64,000 nucleotides of DNA, taken from the NCBI GenBank assembly GCA_963995505.1, contig OZ023198.1:6410558-6474557 (forward strand). The letters run 5' to 3'. Under the pieces are notes generated by a model. That model searched no databases, was not told where the DNA came from, and worked only from the letters and a program-made list of their open reading frames with translations. Position 1 is the first letter of the stretch, and each line of letters begins with the position of its first letter. Below are positions 1-13,640 of this stretch, in pieces. This DNA comes from Hypericum androsaemum. Its lineage: Eukaryota; Streptophyta; Magnoliopsida; Malpighiales; Hypericaceae. The position numbers and the translations under genes are program-made.

Positions 1-3000
1 CCTTCTTAAGGCTTATCTCGCATTTTCTTTCCTTATCATGCCATTTTCTTGCCTTTTATTGCCTTTTCACTCATTTTTCTTGCCTTTTCTTTCCTTATCA
101 TACATTTTCTTGCCTTTTCTTGCATTATCTTGCCTTATCTTTCCTTTTCTCTCCTTTTATTCCCTGTTCTTGCCTTTTATTACATTTTGTTGACTTTTCT
201 TCCATTATCTTTCCTTTTAATGCCTTTTCTTTGCCTTTTCTTGCTATATCTTGCCTTCCCTTGGTCTTTCTTGCCTTTTAATGATTTTTCTTGCCTTTTC
301 AGGGCTTTTCTTACCTTTCTTACTGTTTGCTGCCTTTGCTTGCCTTATCTTCCCTTTTCTTACCTTTTTATGCTTTTTCTTGTATTTTCTTGTCTTATCT
401 TAGATTTTCTTGCACTTTTCTACATTTTCTTGCCTTTTCTGGATTTATTTGCCTTTTCAAAACATTTTCCTACCTTTTGTTAACATTTCTTGCCTTTACT
501 TGCATTTTATTGCCTTTTTTTGCCTTTTTCTTGCCTTTTCATGCCTTTACTTTCCTTTTTCTTTCCTTTTCATGCCTTTTCTTGCCTTTTTATGCCTTTT
601 TTGCTTTTTCATGCCTTTTCTTATCTTTTCATGCCTTATCTTCCCTTTTCATGGCTTTTCCTTGCCATTTCAATGCCTTTTTCTTGCCTTTTCATGCCCT
701 TTTCGCTAATCATTCCTTTTCTTGCCTTTTCCTACTTTTCAAGTCTTTTTATGCCTTTTCTTACCCTTTCTTATTTTCTCTTGCCCTTTTTTTCCTTTTC
801 ATGTCTTTTCCTTGCCCTTTCTATGCCTTTTTCTTACCTTTTCATGCTATTTTTGCTTGTCATTCCTTTTCTTTCCTTTTCCTATTTTTTCATGCCTTTT
901 TCTTGCATTTTCTTGCCTTTCCTTACATTTTCTTGCATTTTCTCCCCTTAACTGTCATTATCTTGCCATTTCTTATGTTTTCTTCCCTTTTTTTCCTTTT
1001 GTTTCCTTTTCTTGCATTTTCTTGCCACATCTTTCCTTTTCTTACATTTTTTGTCATTTTTGTCTTTTCTTGCCTTTTTCTTACATTGTCTTGCCATTAC
1101 TTATTTTTTCTTGGCCTATCTTGCCTTTTCATGCCTTTTTCCTGCATTTTCAGACCTTTTTCTTGCCTTTCCTTGCATTTTATTATCTTATCTTGCCTTT
1201 TCATGCTATTTTCATACATTTTCTTGCCTTTTCATGCCTTATCTTGCCTATTCATGCATTTTCTTGCCTTTCTTTTCCTTTTCATGCCATTTTCTTGCCT
1301 TTTCTTACATTTTCTTGACTTTTCTTTCATTTTCTTTCCTTTTTCTTTCCTTGTCTTGTCTTGCCTTTTCTTTTTTTTTCTTACCTTTTCTTGACTTTAC
1401 TTTCCTTTTCTTGCTCTTTCTTGCCTTCTCTTGGTCTTTCTTGCTTTTTCTTACCTTTTCTTGCCTTTTTATGCCATTTTCTAGTCTTTTCTTGCGGTTA
1501 CCTGCCTTTTCTTGCCTTATCTTTCCTTTTTACTGCCTTTTATTGCCTTTTCATGCTTTTCTCTTGGCTTTTCTTGCAGTTTCCTGCCTATTCTTCCCTT
1601 ATCTTCCCTTTTCTTGTCCTTTCTAGCCTTTTCATGCCATTTCTTGCATTTTCTTGCCTTATCTTGGTTTTTCGTATCTTATCGTGCCCTTTCATACCTT
1701 TTTCTTGACTTTTCATGCCTTATCTTGCCTTTTCTTGCATTATCTTGCCTTTCCTTACCTTTTTCTTGCCTTTTCTTGCCTTATCTTGCATTTTCTTGCC
1801 TTATCTTTCTTTTTCATGCCATTTTCTTAAATTTTCTTGCCTTTTCATGCCTTTTCTTGCCTCATCTTACCTTATCTTGCCTTTTCTTTCCTTTTCATGA
1901 CTTTTCTTGACATTTCTTAACTTTTCTTGACTTTTCTTTCCTTTTCTTTACTTTTCTTACCTTTTCTTGGCTATTCTTTTCTTTTTATGCCTTTTTCTTG
2001 CCTTTTCTTGCTCTTTCTTGCATTCTCTTGCTCTTTCTTGCCTTTTTTTGGTCATTCTTGCCTTTTTCTAATTTTTCTTTCCTTTTTCTTGTTGTTTCCT
2101 ACCTTTTTGTCTTATCTTGCCATATGTTCACTTTTCTTGCCTTTTCTTACCCAGTCTTGCCTTTTCAAGCATTTTCTTTACTTTTCTTACCTTTTCTTGG
2201 CTATTCTTTCCTTTTCATGCCTTTTCCTTGCTCTTTCTTGCCTTCTCTTGCTCTTTCTTGCCTTCTTTTGGTCATTCTTGCCTTTTATTAATTTTTCTTT
2301 CCTTTTCTTGCCTTTTTCTTGTTGTTTCCTACCATTTTTGCCTTATCTTGCCATATCTTCTCTTTTCTTGCCTTTTCTTACCCAGTCTTGCCTTTTCAAG
2401 CATTTCTTGCCCTATCTTGGCTTTTCTTGGCTTTTCATACCTTTTTCTTGCCATTTTTCTGCATTTTCTTGACTTTTTTTTTGCTTTTTCTAGCCTTTTT
2501 GCCTTTTCTTGCCTTTCCTTCCCATTTCTGGCCTTTACTTTCATTTTTGTGCCATTTTACACCTTTTTGTGGCCTTTTCATGCCTTTAATTACCTTTTCT
2601 TGCCTTTTATTATTTTTCCATACCTTTTATTATCTTTCCTTGCCTTATCTTACATCTGCATGCGTTTGCCTTGCCTTTTCTTGCCTTTCTATGTCTTTTT
2701 CTTGCCTTATCTCGTCATTTCATGCCCTATTCATTTATCATGCCTTTTTGTGCCTTTTCTTGCCTTTTCTTTCCTATTCATGCCTTTTCTTGCCCTTTGT
2801 TGTCTTGTCTTGCCCTTTCCTACATTTTCTTGACTTTTCTTTCCTTTTTTTGCCATTTCTTGCCATTTCTTGCATTTTCATGTCTGTTTCTTTTATTTGC
2901 TTGCCTTTTCTTGCCTTTCCTTACATTTTCTTGCCTTTGCATGCCTTTCTTGCCCTTTCTTACTTTTTTTGCTTTTTCATGTCTTTTTCTTGAATTTTCT

Positions 3001-6000
3001 TGCCTTTGCTTTTGTTGCCTTATCTTGCCTTTTTCTTATCTTTTCTTTAATTTCTTGCCTTCTCTTACCTCTTCTTGCATATCTGCATTTTCTTGCATAT
3101 CTGCATTTTCTTACCTTCTTCATGCCTTTTCTTGCCTTATCTGACCTTTTCTTGTGTTTTCATGTCTTTTCTTGCCTTTTCATGCCTTTTTCCTGTCTTT
3201 TGTAGCCTTATCTTGCATTATTTTTCCTTTTCATACCTTTTTCTTGCCTTTTCTTTTCTTTCCTTACCTTTTTTTTCCTTGCCTTTTCTGGCCTTATCTT
3301 ACCATTTCTTGCCTTTACTTGCCTAATCTTGCATTTATTTTGCCTTTTACTACTTTGTATGCCTTTTTCTTGCATTTTCTTTCCTTATCTTTTCTTTTCT
3401 TGCCTTTCCTTAAATTTTCTTGCCTTTTCATGCCTTTTTCTTGCTTTATCTCTCCTTGTCTTGGCATTTCTTGCTTTTTCTTGACTTTTTTCCTTTTCTT
3501 ACCATTTCTTGTCTTTTCTTGACCATTCTTTCCTTTTCACGCCTTTCCTTGCCTTTTCTTGCTCTTTCTTGCCTTCTCTTGGTCATTCTTGCCTTTTTTG
3601 CTTTTTCTTGCCTTTTTCATGCCTTTTCTTGCTATTTCCTGCCTGTTCTTGCCCTTTCTTGCCTTTTCATGCCTTTTCTTGCATTTTCTTGCCTTATCAT
3701 GGCTTTTCTTGCCTTTTCGTGCCCTTTTTTTACTTTTTCTTGCCTTTTCTTGCCTTTCCTTACCATTTCTAGCCTTTACTTGCATTTTTTTGACCTTTGT
3801 ACACCTTTTTCTTACCGTTTCTTGCCTTTTCATGCCTTTTATTACTTTCCATGCTTTTTCTTATCCTGGCACATCTTCCCTTTTCATGCCTTTTCTAGCC
3901 CTCCTTGCATTTTCCTACCTTTTTTTGGCTTTTTCTTGCCTTTCCTTACCATTTCTGGCAATTACTTGCATTTTTTTGCCATTTTAAGGCTTTTTCTGGC
4001 CTTTTTAGGCCTTTACTTGCCTTTTCTTATTTTTTCATGCCTTTTCTTGTCTTTTCGTGTCTTTTCTTGCCTCATCTTACCTTTTCACGCCTTTTACTTG
4101 CCCTGTCTAGTCTTTTCTTGTCTTTCTATGTCTTTTTCTTGCCTTTTCTTTCTTTTTCATGCCCTTTTCATTTGTCATGCCTTTTTAATGCCCTTTCTTG
4201 CCTTTTCTTTCCTTTTTATGCATTTTCTTGCATTCTCTTGTCTTTTTTTACATTTTCTTGCCCTTTCTTGCTGTTTCTTGCCTTTTCATGCCTTTTTCTT
4301 TATTTTTCTTGCCTTTCCTTGCCTTACATTTTCTTACCTTTTCTTGCATTTTCTTGCCATATCTTTCCTTGTCTTACAATTTCTTGTGTTTTCTTGCCTT
4401 TTGTTACCATTTCTTACCTTTTCTTGCCTTATCTTGCCTTTCATGCCTTTTACTTAACTTTTCTTCATTTTCTTGCCTTTCCTTACCTCTTCTTACATAT
4501 CGTTGTAGTTTCTTGCCTTATTTGTCCTTTTCTTGTGTTTTCTTATCTTTTCTTGACTTTTCATGCCATTTTCTTGCCTTTTCTTGACTTCTCTTACACT
4601 ATTTTGCCTTTTCATGCCTTTTTCTTGCCTTTTCTTTTCTTTTCTTTTCTTTTCTTGCCTATTTTCCTTATCTTTCCATTTCTTGCCTTGACTTGCCTAA
4701 TCTTGCATTTTTTTTTCCTTTTACTACTTTTTATGCCTTTTCTTGCCTTTTCATGCCTTTTTTTTACCTTATCTTTCCTTGTCTTGCCATTTCTTGCATT
4801 TTCTTGCCTTTTTTCCTTTTCTTGAATTTTATACTCTTTTCTTGACTTTTTTAACTATTCTTTCCTTTTCATGCATGTTCCTTAACTTTTCTTGCTCTTT
4901 CTTGCCTTCCCTTGGTCATTGTTGCCTTTTTTTGCTCTTCTATTTTCTTGCCTTTTTTTTGGATTTTCCTGCCTTTTCTTGCCTTATCTTGCCATATCTT
5001 TCTTTTTCTTACATTTTCTTGCCCTTTCTTGCCTTTTATGCCTTTTCTTTCCTTTTTATGCATTTTCATCCCTTTTTTTGCTTTTTTTGCCTTTTTGCCT
5101 TTTCTTGCCTTTCCTTACCATTTCTGGCCTTTACTTGCATTTTTTTGCCTTTTTCTTGCCTTTTCATGCCATTACTTGCCTTTTCCTATATTTTAATACT
5201 TTTCCATGCCTTTTCTTATCTTTTCGTGTCTTTTCTTGCCTTTTTATGCCTTTCCTTGCCCTTTCTAGCCTTTTCTTGCCTTTCAATATCTTTTTCTTGC
5301 CTTATCTTGCCTCTTAATGCCCTTCTTGTTTATCATACCATTTTATGCCTTTTCTTTCATTTTCAAGCATTTTCTTGCCCTTTCTTATCTTCTCTTGTCC
5401 TTTCCTGCCTTTTCTTGACTTTTTTGCTTTTTCTTTCCCTTTGTTGCCTTTTTATGCTTTTTTCTTGCATTTTCTTGCCTTTTGTTGCCTTTCCTTAAAT
5501 TTTTTTTCCTTTTCTTTCCCTTTCTTTCTCTTTCTTATCTTTTCATTCCTTTTTCTTGCCTTTTCTTTCCTTTCCTTACATTTTCTTTCCTTTTCTTACA
5601 TTTTCTTGCCTTTTCTTGACTTATCTTTCCTTGTCTTGCCATTTCTTATGTTTTCTTACCTTTTTTCCTTTTATTGCCTTTTATTGCCTTTTCTTAAATT
5701 TTCTTGCCTTATCTTGCCTTTTCTTATCTTATATTGCCTTTTCATGCCTTTTTCTTATCTTCTCTACATTTTCTTGCATTCTCTTGCCTCTTCTTGCATA
5801 TCCTGGTATTATCTTGCCTTTTCTTGTCTCTTTCTTGCCTTTTCTTTCCTTATCTTTCTTTTTTTTGTGTTTTCTTGCCTTTTTATTCCATTTTCTTGCC
5901 TTTTTCATGCCTTATCTTGCCTTCTCTTGCATTATTTTACCTTTTCATGCCTTTTTCTGGCCTTATCTTACTATTTCTTGCCTTTACTTGCCTAATCTTG

Positions 6001-7983
6001 CTTTTTTTAATTTCCTACTTTTTATGCCTTTTTCTTGCATTTTCTTGTCTTATCTTGCCTTTTCTCGCCATTCCTTGCAATTTCTTGCCTTTTCATCCCT
6101 TTTTCTTCCCTTATCTTTCCTTGTCTTGCCATTTCTTCAGTTTTCTTGCCTATTTTCCTTTTCATAACTTTTCTTGCATTTTGTTTCCTTTTCTTGCCTT
6201 ATCTTACCTTTTTTTTGTCGAATCTTTCCTTTTCTTTCCTTTTCATGCCTTTTCTTGCATTTTCATGCCTTTTTCTTTCCTTTCCTTATAGTTTCCTGCC
6301 TTTTCTTGCCTTATATTGCCTTATATTGCCTTATATTGCCTTATTTTCATGCCTTTTTCTTGCATTTTCTTTCCTTATCTTGCCCTTTCATGCTTTTTCT
6401 TGCCTAATCTTGTCTTTTCTTGTAGTATCATGCCTTTCCTTTCCTTTTTATTACCTTTTCTTTCCTTATATTACATTTTCTTACCTTGTCTTACTTGTTC
6501 ATGCCATTTTCTTGCCTTTTCATGCCTTATCTGGCCTATTCATGCCTTTTCTTGCCTCATCTTCCCTTTTTATGCCTTATCTTATCAAGCCTTTCCTTTC
6601 CTTTTCATGCTATTTTCTTACCTTTTATTGCCTTTTCATACCTTTTTCTTCCCTTTTTTTTCTTACCTTGCCTTTTCTTACATTTTCTTGCCTTTTCTTT
6701 ACTTTTCTTGCCTTTTCTTTCCTTTTATTGTCTTTTGTTGCCTTATAATGCCTTTTCTTGCCTTATCTTCCCTTTTCTGGCCTGTTCATGCCTTCTCTTT
6801 TCTTTTCTTGACTCTTCTTGACTTTTCTTACTATTTCCTGCCTTTTCTTTCCTTATCTTGCCATTTCATGCCCTTTCTTGCCTTTTTTTTGCCATATCTG
6901 TCCTTGTCTTGCCATTTCTTGTATTTTCTTACCTTTTTTTTCCTTTTCTTATCATTTCTTGCCTTTTGTTGTCTTTTCTTGTATTATCTTTCCTTTTCTT
7001 GCCTTATCTTGCCTTTTCTTGCCATTTCTTGCCTTTTCTTGCCTTTTCTAGCCTTTTCATGCATTTTTCTTATCTTTTCTTCATTTTCTTGCATTTTTTA
7101 AATCTTTTTTTCCTTTTCTTGCATTTTTCTATCCTTTTCTTGCCTTTACTTACCTTTTCTTGGCCTATCTTGCCTTATCTTATTTTTTAAACCATTTTCT
7201 TGCCTTTTCATTCCTTATCTTTCCTATTCATGCCTTTTCTTGCCTTATTTTGCCTTTCATTTCCTTTCCATGCCATTTTCTTGCCTTTTATTGCATTAAC
7301 ATACCTTTTTCTTTCCTTGTCTTGCATTTTCTTGCCTTTTCTTTCCTTGTCTTGCCTTTTCTTGCTTTATTTTCTTGCTTTATCTAGCCTTATATTGCCT
7401 ATTCTTACCTTTTCTTCCCTTTTCTTCCATGTTCTTGCCTTTTCTATCCTTTTCTTGACATTTCTTGGCTTTTCTTGACTTTTTTTGACTTTTCTTTCTT
7501 TTTCTTACCTTTTCTTGACTTTTGTTGACTTTTCTTTCCTTTTCATGCCTTTTCCTTGCCTTTTCTTACTCTTTCTTGCCTTCTCTTTGTCTTTCTTACC
7601 TTTTATTGCTTTTTCTTACCCATTCTTGCCTTCTCATGCCATTTTTCGGCCTTTTCTTGCAGTTACCTGCCTTTTCTTGCCTTATTTTCCTTTTTACTAC
7701 CTTTCCTTGCCTTTTCATGCCTTTCTCTTACCTTTTCTTGCAGTTTCTTGCCTTTCATGCCCTTTCTTGCCTTATCTTCCATTTTCTTGCCCTTTCTTGC
7801 GTTTTTATGCCATTTCTTACATTTTCTTGCCTTATTTTGGGCTTTTCTTGCCATATCTTGCAATTTCATGCCTTTTTCTTGACTTTTCTTGCCTTATCTT
7901 ACCTTTTTCTTGCATTATCTTACCTTTTCATTGCTTTTCTTAACTTTTTATAGCCTTTTCTTGCCTTATCTTTCCTTTTCATA
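1..7983 (+). repeat. CTTGCC satellite, block S1 (10/11-bp degenerate tandem repeat)
   Basis: The whole stretch is built from degenerate units with consensus CTTGCCTTTT. Common variants are CATGCCTTTT, CTTGCATTTT, CTTTCCTTTT, CTTGCCTTAT and an 11-bp form with five T. The + strand is overwhelmingly pyrimidine, usually with one G per unit. Stop codons need purines, so long open frames occur in the forward frames; they are by-products of composition and not genes. The block runs off the left edge. Its right edge is an abrupt junction to LTR sequence at about 7984. Compared with block S5, this block has many CATGCC and CTTGCATTTT units. I see no gene in it. Confidence 0.97.
1931..2411 (+). repeat. 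Sub-duplication of about 230-241 bp inside S1
   Basis: Two adjacent near-copies share unusual variant units. The string CTTGGCTATTC recurs at 1967 and 2197 (spacing 230), and CCAGTCTTGCCTTTTCAAGC recurs at 2151 and 2392 (spacing 241). Between these anchors the order of variant units matches (TTGCTCTTTC, TTGGTCATTC, TTGTTGTTTCC). This is a recent local tandem duplication within the array. Confidence 0.8.
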
Positions 7984-9054
7984 TTCATGTTCACATATTT
8001 GAACAAAAAAATAACAGAAGAAGTGGAAGAGGAAAGAAATGACCAAGGAGTTCAGTATTTTGATGTCAAAACCCGTTATCAGGCTTTAGAAACATATGTA
8101 CGAGTAAAGAAAATTGTGTAGGCAGAGCAATTTTGCTGAAGAACAGAAGTGCAATTAATTAACCACCGTGAACAAGATAAATTAGTTTAGTTAATTTGTC
8201 TAATTTAAACAGAAAAAGGACAGTTGTGGATTTTCAGTGAATGGTTGTCAGGTTTGGAGTACGAACATGTTTGAGATCTTTGAGGAGTTGAAAGGGGTCC
8301 ATGTTTTAACGGTTTAACATGATAAATAGGTAAACAAATAATATGTGACTCGTACTTTCTTTGGCGCACTCTATTTATTTGTTATGATTTGAATATGGTA
8401 TTGTTAGTGCATATTGTGCATTTTTTATATGAGCATTATGATGTGACAATATGATTTGTAAGTGTTTGATTAATTTGGCCTCGAGTGGGCACCAGAAATG
8501 TTGGTTTGTTCATTGGACATATTTGATTCGTTTGGAGCCTATGAATTTGTGTGATACGAATAACTATATGATATAGATAGCTCTGCTATGTGATATGGTT
8601 GCCTACGGCGGGCAAAACTATTTGGCCGATGAGGTTGGTCTGAGATGATATGGTTGCCTACGGTGGACAGAACTATTTGGCCGATGAGGTTGGTCTGATA
8701 TGATATGGTTGCCTATGGCGGACAGAACTTTTTGGCCGATGAGGTTGGTCTGATATGATATGGTTGGCTACGGCAGGCAGAACTATTTGGCCGATGAGGT
8801 TGGTCTGATATGATATGGTTGCCTACGGCAGGCAGAACTATTTGGCTGATGAGGTTGGTCTGATATGATATGGTTGCCTACGGTGGGCAGAACTATTTGG
8901 CCAATGAGGTTGGTCTGATATGATCTTGTTGCCTACGGCGGGCAGAACTATTTGGCCGAGGAGGTTGGTCTGATATGATATGGTTGCCTACGGTGGGCAG
9001 AACTATTTGGCCGAGGAGGTTGGTCTGATATGATATGGTTGCCTATGGCGGGCA
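7984..9054 (+). repeat. 5' LTR fragment of ELE-1
   Basis: This matches 13025 to about 14280 of the 3' LTR in order, starting at TTCATGTTCACATATTTGAA and including the 55-bp minisatellite. It begins abruptly after satellite and stops inside a minisatellite unit at about 9054, where pol-like sequence starts. It is therefore an internal piece of an LTR of about 2.9 kb. The left breakpoint falls where the satellite (TTTTCAT) and the LTR (TTCATG) share a few bases. Confidence 0.85.
8598..9054 (+). repeat. 55-bp minisatellite in ELE-1 5' LTR, about 8.3 units
   Basis: GTTGCC (once GTTGGC) recurs at 8598, 8653, 8708, 8763, 8818, 8873, 8928, 8983 and 9038, exactly 55 bp apart. The unit begins GTTGCCTACGGCGGGCAGAA, followed by CTATTTGGCCGATGAGG and TTGGTCTGATATGATATG. 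It is richer in G+C than its surroundings. Units differ by point changes only. There are no unique spacers, so it is not CRISPR-like. Confidence 0.95.
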
Positions 9055-12000
9055 CCAGAGTGGGTTTAAATATGTTTGAAAAGAGGAAGTTATGAACAAC
9101 ATTGTGTGGAAGAAGAATATATGAGACACTAATTCTTGAGTGTGCCTTAGAATTTAAAAATATATATTGAGAAAGTGGTGTGAGATTTATTATGAATGGA
9201 ATTATGGGATTGTGATATATGAATTAAATTACAATTTGGTTATTACTTTTACAACTTTGAATACTTTGAGGAAGTTATGATTGAGTATGCATTTTGGTTT
9301 GAATTGTGGCAAAGAGAATTTTTGATAAGATAAATTGCTCAAGGAGAAGGTAGTCCAACAATATAAAGCATAAATGGTCAATAGTTTTGACCAAACTACA
9401 AAATTTACATATTGATTAGTGAAAAGATTTCTAAGGCTATAGGAAAGCCATCTAAATTTGAGTAAAGCAACTCTTTTTGATCAGATAATGATCTGATGCA
9501 TATAATCTAAGTCTTGAAGAATGTGAGGTACAATACTCACATAAAATTTTGATAATCTATAAATCAGGTAGCTTATAGCTACAATAAGCATACAAATATT
9601 GAGATAGTATATGTTAGCTCTATAAGATAGCGGGACAAAAATGTTATTTGTATAAGTAAAATTTGAGATATATCATCACTAGACAATTACTTAAAGAAAT
9701 AAATGAACGAAAAGATATGACTTGTAAAACATGAATTTGGGACAACATAAACTCGGTAAAGAAAATATAATAAAGTAAAATTTTCTCAAATTTAGAGGAT
9801 AAAAAAATATGAGAATAGAAGTACGCATGGCATGTACACTTTGGAACCTATGCTGGATTGTGCAAAATTTTGAGATGTGAAGTGATAATATATAAGTGAC
9901 TTAATAGTTACAAAGGATGTATTAGTATGAAGACAACTTAAATTAAAATTTGGGTTCAAACTTTAAAAAATGAAAGGGAGATAGAAACTGGTATGTGCTT
10001 TGATGGAAGTATTTGAAGATACTACTCCATCAAGTAAATCCTTAAGCATTTGTGTGGTTATAAATAAAGAAAAAATTATCGAAGTATGCTAGTTTCTTTT
10101 GAAGAATGAAGTCTTGGAGTTTTGAAGGGGATGGTATTTTGGATATAAGAGATATTTGTTAAGATCTGAGAGTTTTGATATGAAGTTTGTTGCAACTTAT
10201 ACAATGTATATTGAATAAGTGTAAAAGGTATATTTTGGACACCTGGAAGGGGAATAAGACTTAAGTTGGAAAAGAAATTTTTTTAGAAGTTTGGTAGATG
10301 ATGAAATAGTTTGTATTTGAAAGATCGAGTAATATGATAACTCTATAATGAGAAAAGTGTTAACGTTTAAACCACTATTAAGTATGATTTTATTCAAGAA
10401 AAAAGAGTTGAGCGATTTTGAGCGATTTTGATGAATGAACATTTTTGTAGGTTCAAAAATATTTTGTGGTATTTTCATTTGATTATAAGAATGACATAAG
10501 GTCATGTACTAATGGAAGAGGATATAGTCAACACAACCATTGAAACTTAGTGTATGCGTTAAGATGTAGCGATATGCTATTTGGTCTGCTCACAAGATGA
10601 AAGTTGTTATAAATATTATGAACCCAGCATTATGAAAGATAAGCTTATGATTTTAGTGAAATATTTGGGGTATATGGATAACGAATAAAAATATAAGAAG
10701 ATCTTATAATTAAAGTTACGAACTTCATACAACTACTAGTTGGATGTTAAGTTTACTCTAATGGGCGGTTTGATGGTAAAGAAAGACATTGCTGGGAGAT
10801 TGGAATCTATAATAGGATGTTAATAGACTTAAAAATAATGGAAGTTATGGAATTCAAGTTTTGGAGATCATGAGCTGTATGGTTGTTGTTAAAGCAAATT
10901 TCTTCTTTGACAACACAGTGGACACATATAAATTTAGGAACCAAAAAGCTTATGATTTTGTCATAGTGACAGTGCCTTTGAGAATTAGTGAATTTAATGA
11001 AGGTACAATTTTGGTAATTTTTGTTGATAAATGGATGTTGGTAAAACTACCAAATATGTGGTCTAGAGATGATCTAAATAAGGATTTAGTAGAACTACCA
11101 AATGTATGAAAAAAATAGAATAAAGGAAAATTTATTGAAAGAATTATAAGTGCAACCAAATATTTGAGATATATGGAGATAAAAAAGATAAAGAGGGTTA
11201 CACATAAGTAAGTTTTAGTCAAAGAAAAATGATGGAAAGAGATAATAGAAGTTTTGACTAACTTCTTGGTAATGTCAGAAAGTAATTGGTTTAGAATTAC
11301 GCAAAATAATGTATATGACATGAAATTGAAAACAATAAGTTTGAAACTTTTTGAAGTTATGTGTGAGAATTTGATGGAATGATCAGTATTTGTGAATTAA
11401 CCAGTATGATCGAGATATAAGATCAATATACCCTATATGATTAGGGTTATGGTATTGGATTAGAAACTAAAAAAAATGGTCAAAGTAATTGGTGAAACTA
11501 GAAGAACAATTGTATAACAAATAAGTTGTTAAAACTTTCATCAAAGAATTACTTCTATTTGAAATACTTTGAAAAATACAGAAAAATACTAATGTTGTTT
11601 ATAAGGTTAAGAGATGGAAGAAAATACAGTTTAATGTGAGAACACACATTGGCTCAAAGTCTCGCCTGTAAAAAGGACAATGAGTTTCGGAAGAAGGTGT
11701 ATCCTAGATACATTGACTAATTTGAGAATTTGAGAAAAATGGGTTAGGGGCATGTTGGATTTGCCACAACAATGGTGACATTGTCACGTGAAAATCACAT
11801 CTGGTTATCAGATGAATTTATATGATCTTGCTCTTGCTCATATTTTGAAATCATAAATAGTTAAGATTAGTTAAATTTGGTATATTAGAAGTGCCAAAGA
11901 TAATTTTGGTATAAGAAATTTTAAAAGCTTTGAAATAGAGAGTTTCAAATTTAGAAAGTAAAGTGGAACACAATACACAAACTACAAAGATCTACGATAA

Positions 12001-12092
12001 GATACTAATAAAGTATTCATCTATTTTGATGATCTGCTAGAAAACTTTGTTTAAATAAATTCGGGAATCGAATTTTTATAAGGAGGGGAGAA
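9055..12092 (+). pseudogene. Degenerate pol (RNase H to integrase) of ELE-1
   Basis: No long reading frame survives, but short stretches keep the order of a gypsy pol. An RNase H-like GAGTGGGTTTAAA segment lies at about 9058. Integrase-core-like residues TILVIFVDKW are at about 11008-11037. A DRD-like stretch (GATCGAGAT) is near 11409. An integrase C-terminal-like string HWLKVSPVKRTMSFGR begins near 11647. All are crossed by stops and frameshifts. Gag, the protease and nearly all of the reverse transcriptase are absent, so the deletion joins the 5' LTR minisatellite to RNase H. The domain calls are tentative and made by eye; the polarity and the 3' boundary are secure. The small open frames inside (for example 10861-11109) are fragments of this relic. 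Confidence 0.6.
12081..12092 (+). other. Polypurine tract of ELE-1
   Basis: AGGAGGGGAGAA directly precedes the TG that opens the 3' LTR. It is the priming site for plus-strand DNA synthesis in LTR retrotransposons. The same string precedes the 3' LTR of TEK-1 at 45177-45188. Confidence 0.9.
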
Positions 12093-12574
12093 TGTAATAA
12101 CCGACCATGTTGGTTAAACTTAATTAGATTCAATCAAGTATGCTAAGTCATTTCGTAAGATAATTCTATATTAGAAAATAATAATGCAAATCGGTCATCG
12201 AGAATTTTTAAAAATGCTGTTGGATATAATTTGTTACGAATTAAATTAGGGTACTAAATAATATTAAGTTTGTGAACTTAATTAAAAAAAAGCAAACGTG
12301 GTAAATCTTTAGGCTGGCCACGAAATTAGGAATCCACTATTAAATGGATCAGTGGATATGACTTGGGAAAAAAAAGGATGAAACTAATCTTTTGTTAGCT
12401 TCGTAAAACAAGGATAAGGTGTAAAAGCAAATAAGGATAAGAATTAAAAATTAAAAAAAAGAAACGTGGCAATACAACGAAATGGACATGTGGTTGAATT
12501 GAGAAATTCACAACAAGTAAATAACAGATAAGAGGTAAGTTTTTTTTAGGCGGTGGAACCTTTTCTGTGGACAA

Positions 12575-12581
12575 TATAAAT
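12575..12581 (+). promoter_or_regulatory. Candidate TATA box in ELE-1 3' LTR
   Basis: TATAAAT occurs 0.48 kb into the LTR, after GGACAA. Position and sequence fit an LTR core promoter, but the region is AT-rich and no transcript start can be seen. Confidence 0.4.
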
Positions 12582-13640
12582 TACTTAGTTTTATCATGTA
12601 TTCCTAACCACCGATTATGGACCAAAGTATGAACACAAATAAAAATGTTGGAAAGAAAAAATAAGGGAAAGGAAGAAAGACGCAAGCAACCAAGAAAAAG
12701 GAAAGAGGGAAAATATTAGGTAAGTAAATTAAATAGGAATATTTACCTTTTATGTATCAAATAAGATTAATTTTTAAGATGAATTTGGGTACTAGTTGAT
12801 ATGTTTAGTGAGTTAGAGATATTGGATTTAATTACTTCTCATACTTAAAGTTCTTCGTGGAACATAGGGTAGACTAAATCGGAGAAGGTTCATGAAGAGA
12901 AAAATTAGAAATCATAATTGATGATATCTCAAAACTAATAATAAAAAGGAAACGTAGATTAATTTATATGAAAGATTTAGCAAACCATGACATAGATTAA
13001 TAAAAAAAGGGAGTTAGTAAGCTGTTCATGTTCACATATTTGAACAAAAAAGAAGAAGTGGAAGAGGAAAGAAATGACCAAGGAGTTCAATATTTTGATG
13101 TCGGAACCCGTTATCACGCTTTAGAAACATATGTACGAGTAAAGAAATTGTGTAGGCAGAGCGATTTTGCTGGGGAACAGAAGTGCAATTAATTAACCAC
13201 CGTGAACAAGATAAATTAGTTTAGTTAATTTGTCTAATTTAAACAGAATTAGGATAGTTGTGGATTTTCAGTGAATGGTTGTTATATGATCAGGTTTGGA
13301 GTACAAACATGTCTCAGATCTTTGAGGAGTTCAAAGGCGGCCCATGTTTTAATAGTTTAACATGCTAAATAGGTAAACAAATAATATGTGACTCGTGCTT
13401 TCTTTGGCGCACTCTATTTATTTGTTATGATTTGAATATGGTATTGTTAATGCATATTGTGCATTTTTCATATGAGCATTATGATGTGACATTATGATTT
13501 GTAAGCGTTTGATTAATTTGGCCTCGAGTGGGCACTGGAAATGTTGGTTTGTTCATTGGACATATTTGATTCGTTTGGAGCCTATGAATTTGTGTGATAC
13601 GAATAATTATATGATATAGATAGCTCCGCTATGTGATATG

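Noticed and set aside
3537..3833. Minus-strand Lys/Arg-rich open frames in the satellite (also 22036-22284, 53767-54075, 59645-59839)
   Set aside because: Reverse complement of the same repeat; the KRQEKARKGK-type period is a direct translation of the units.
1..7983. Triplex (H-DNA) forming potential of the pyrimidine strand
   Set aside because: Most units contain a G in the pyrimidine strand and many contain A, so long perfect mirror-repeat pyrimidine tracts are not seen; at most short local triplexes.
10197..10505. 102-codon minus-strand frame, and 123 codons at 10950-11321 on the minus strand
   Set aside because: Antisense to decayed pol of ELE-1; AT-rich with no domain.
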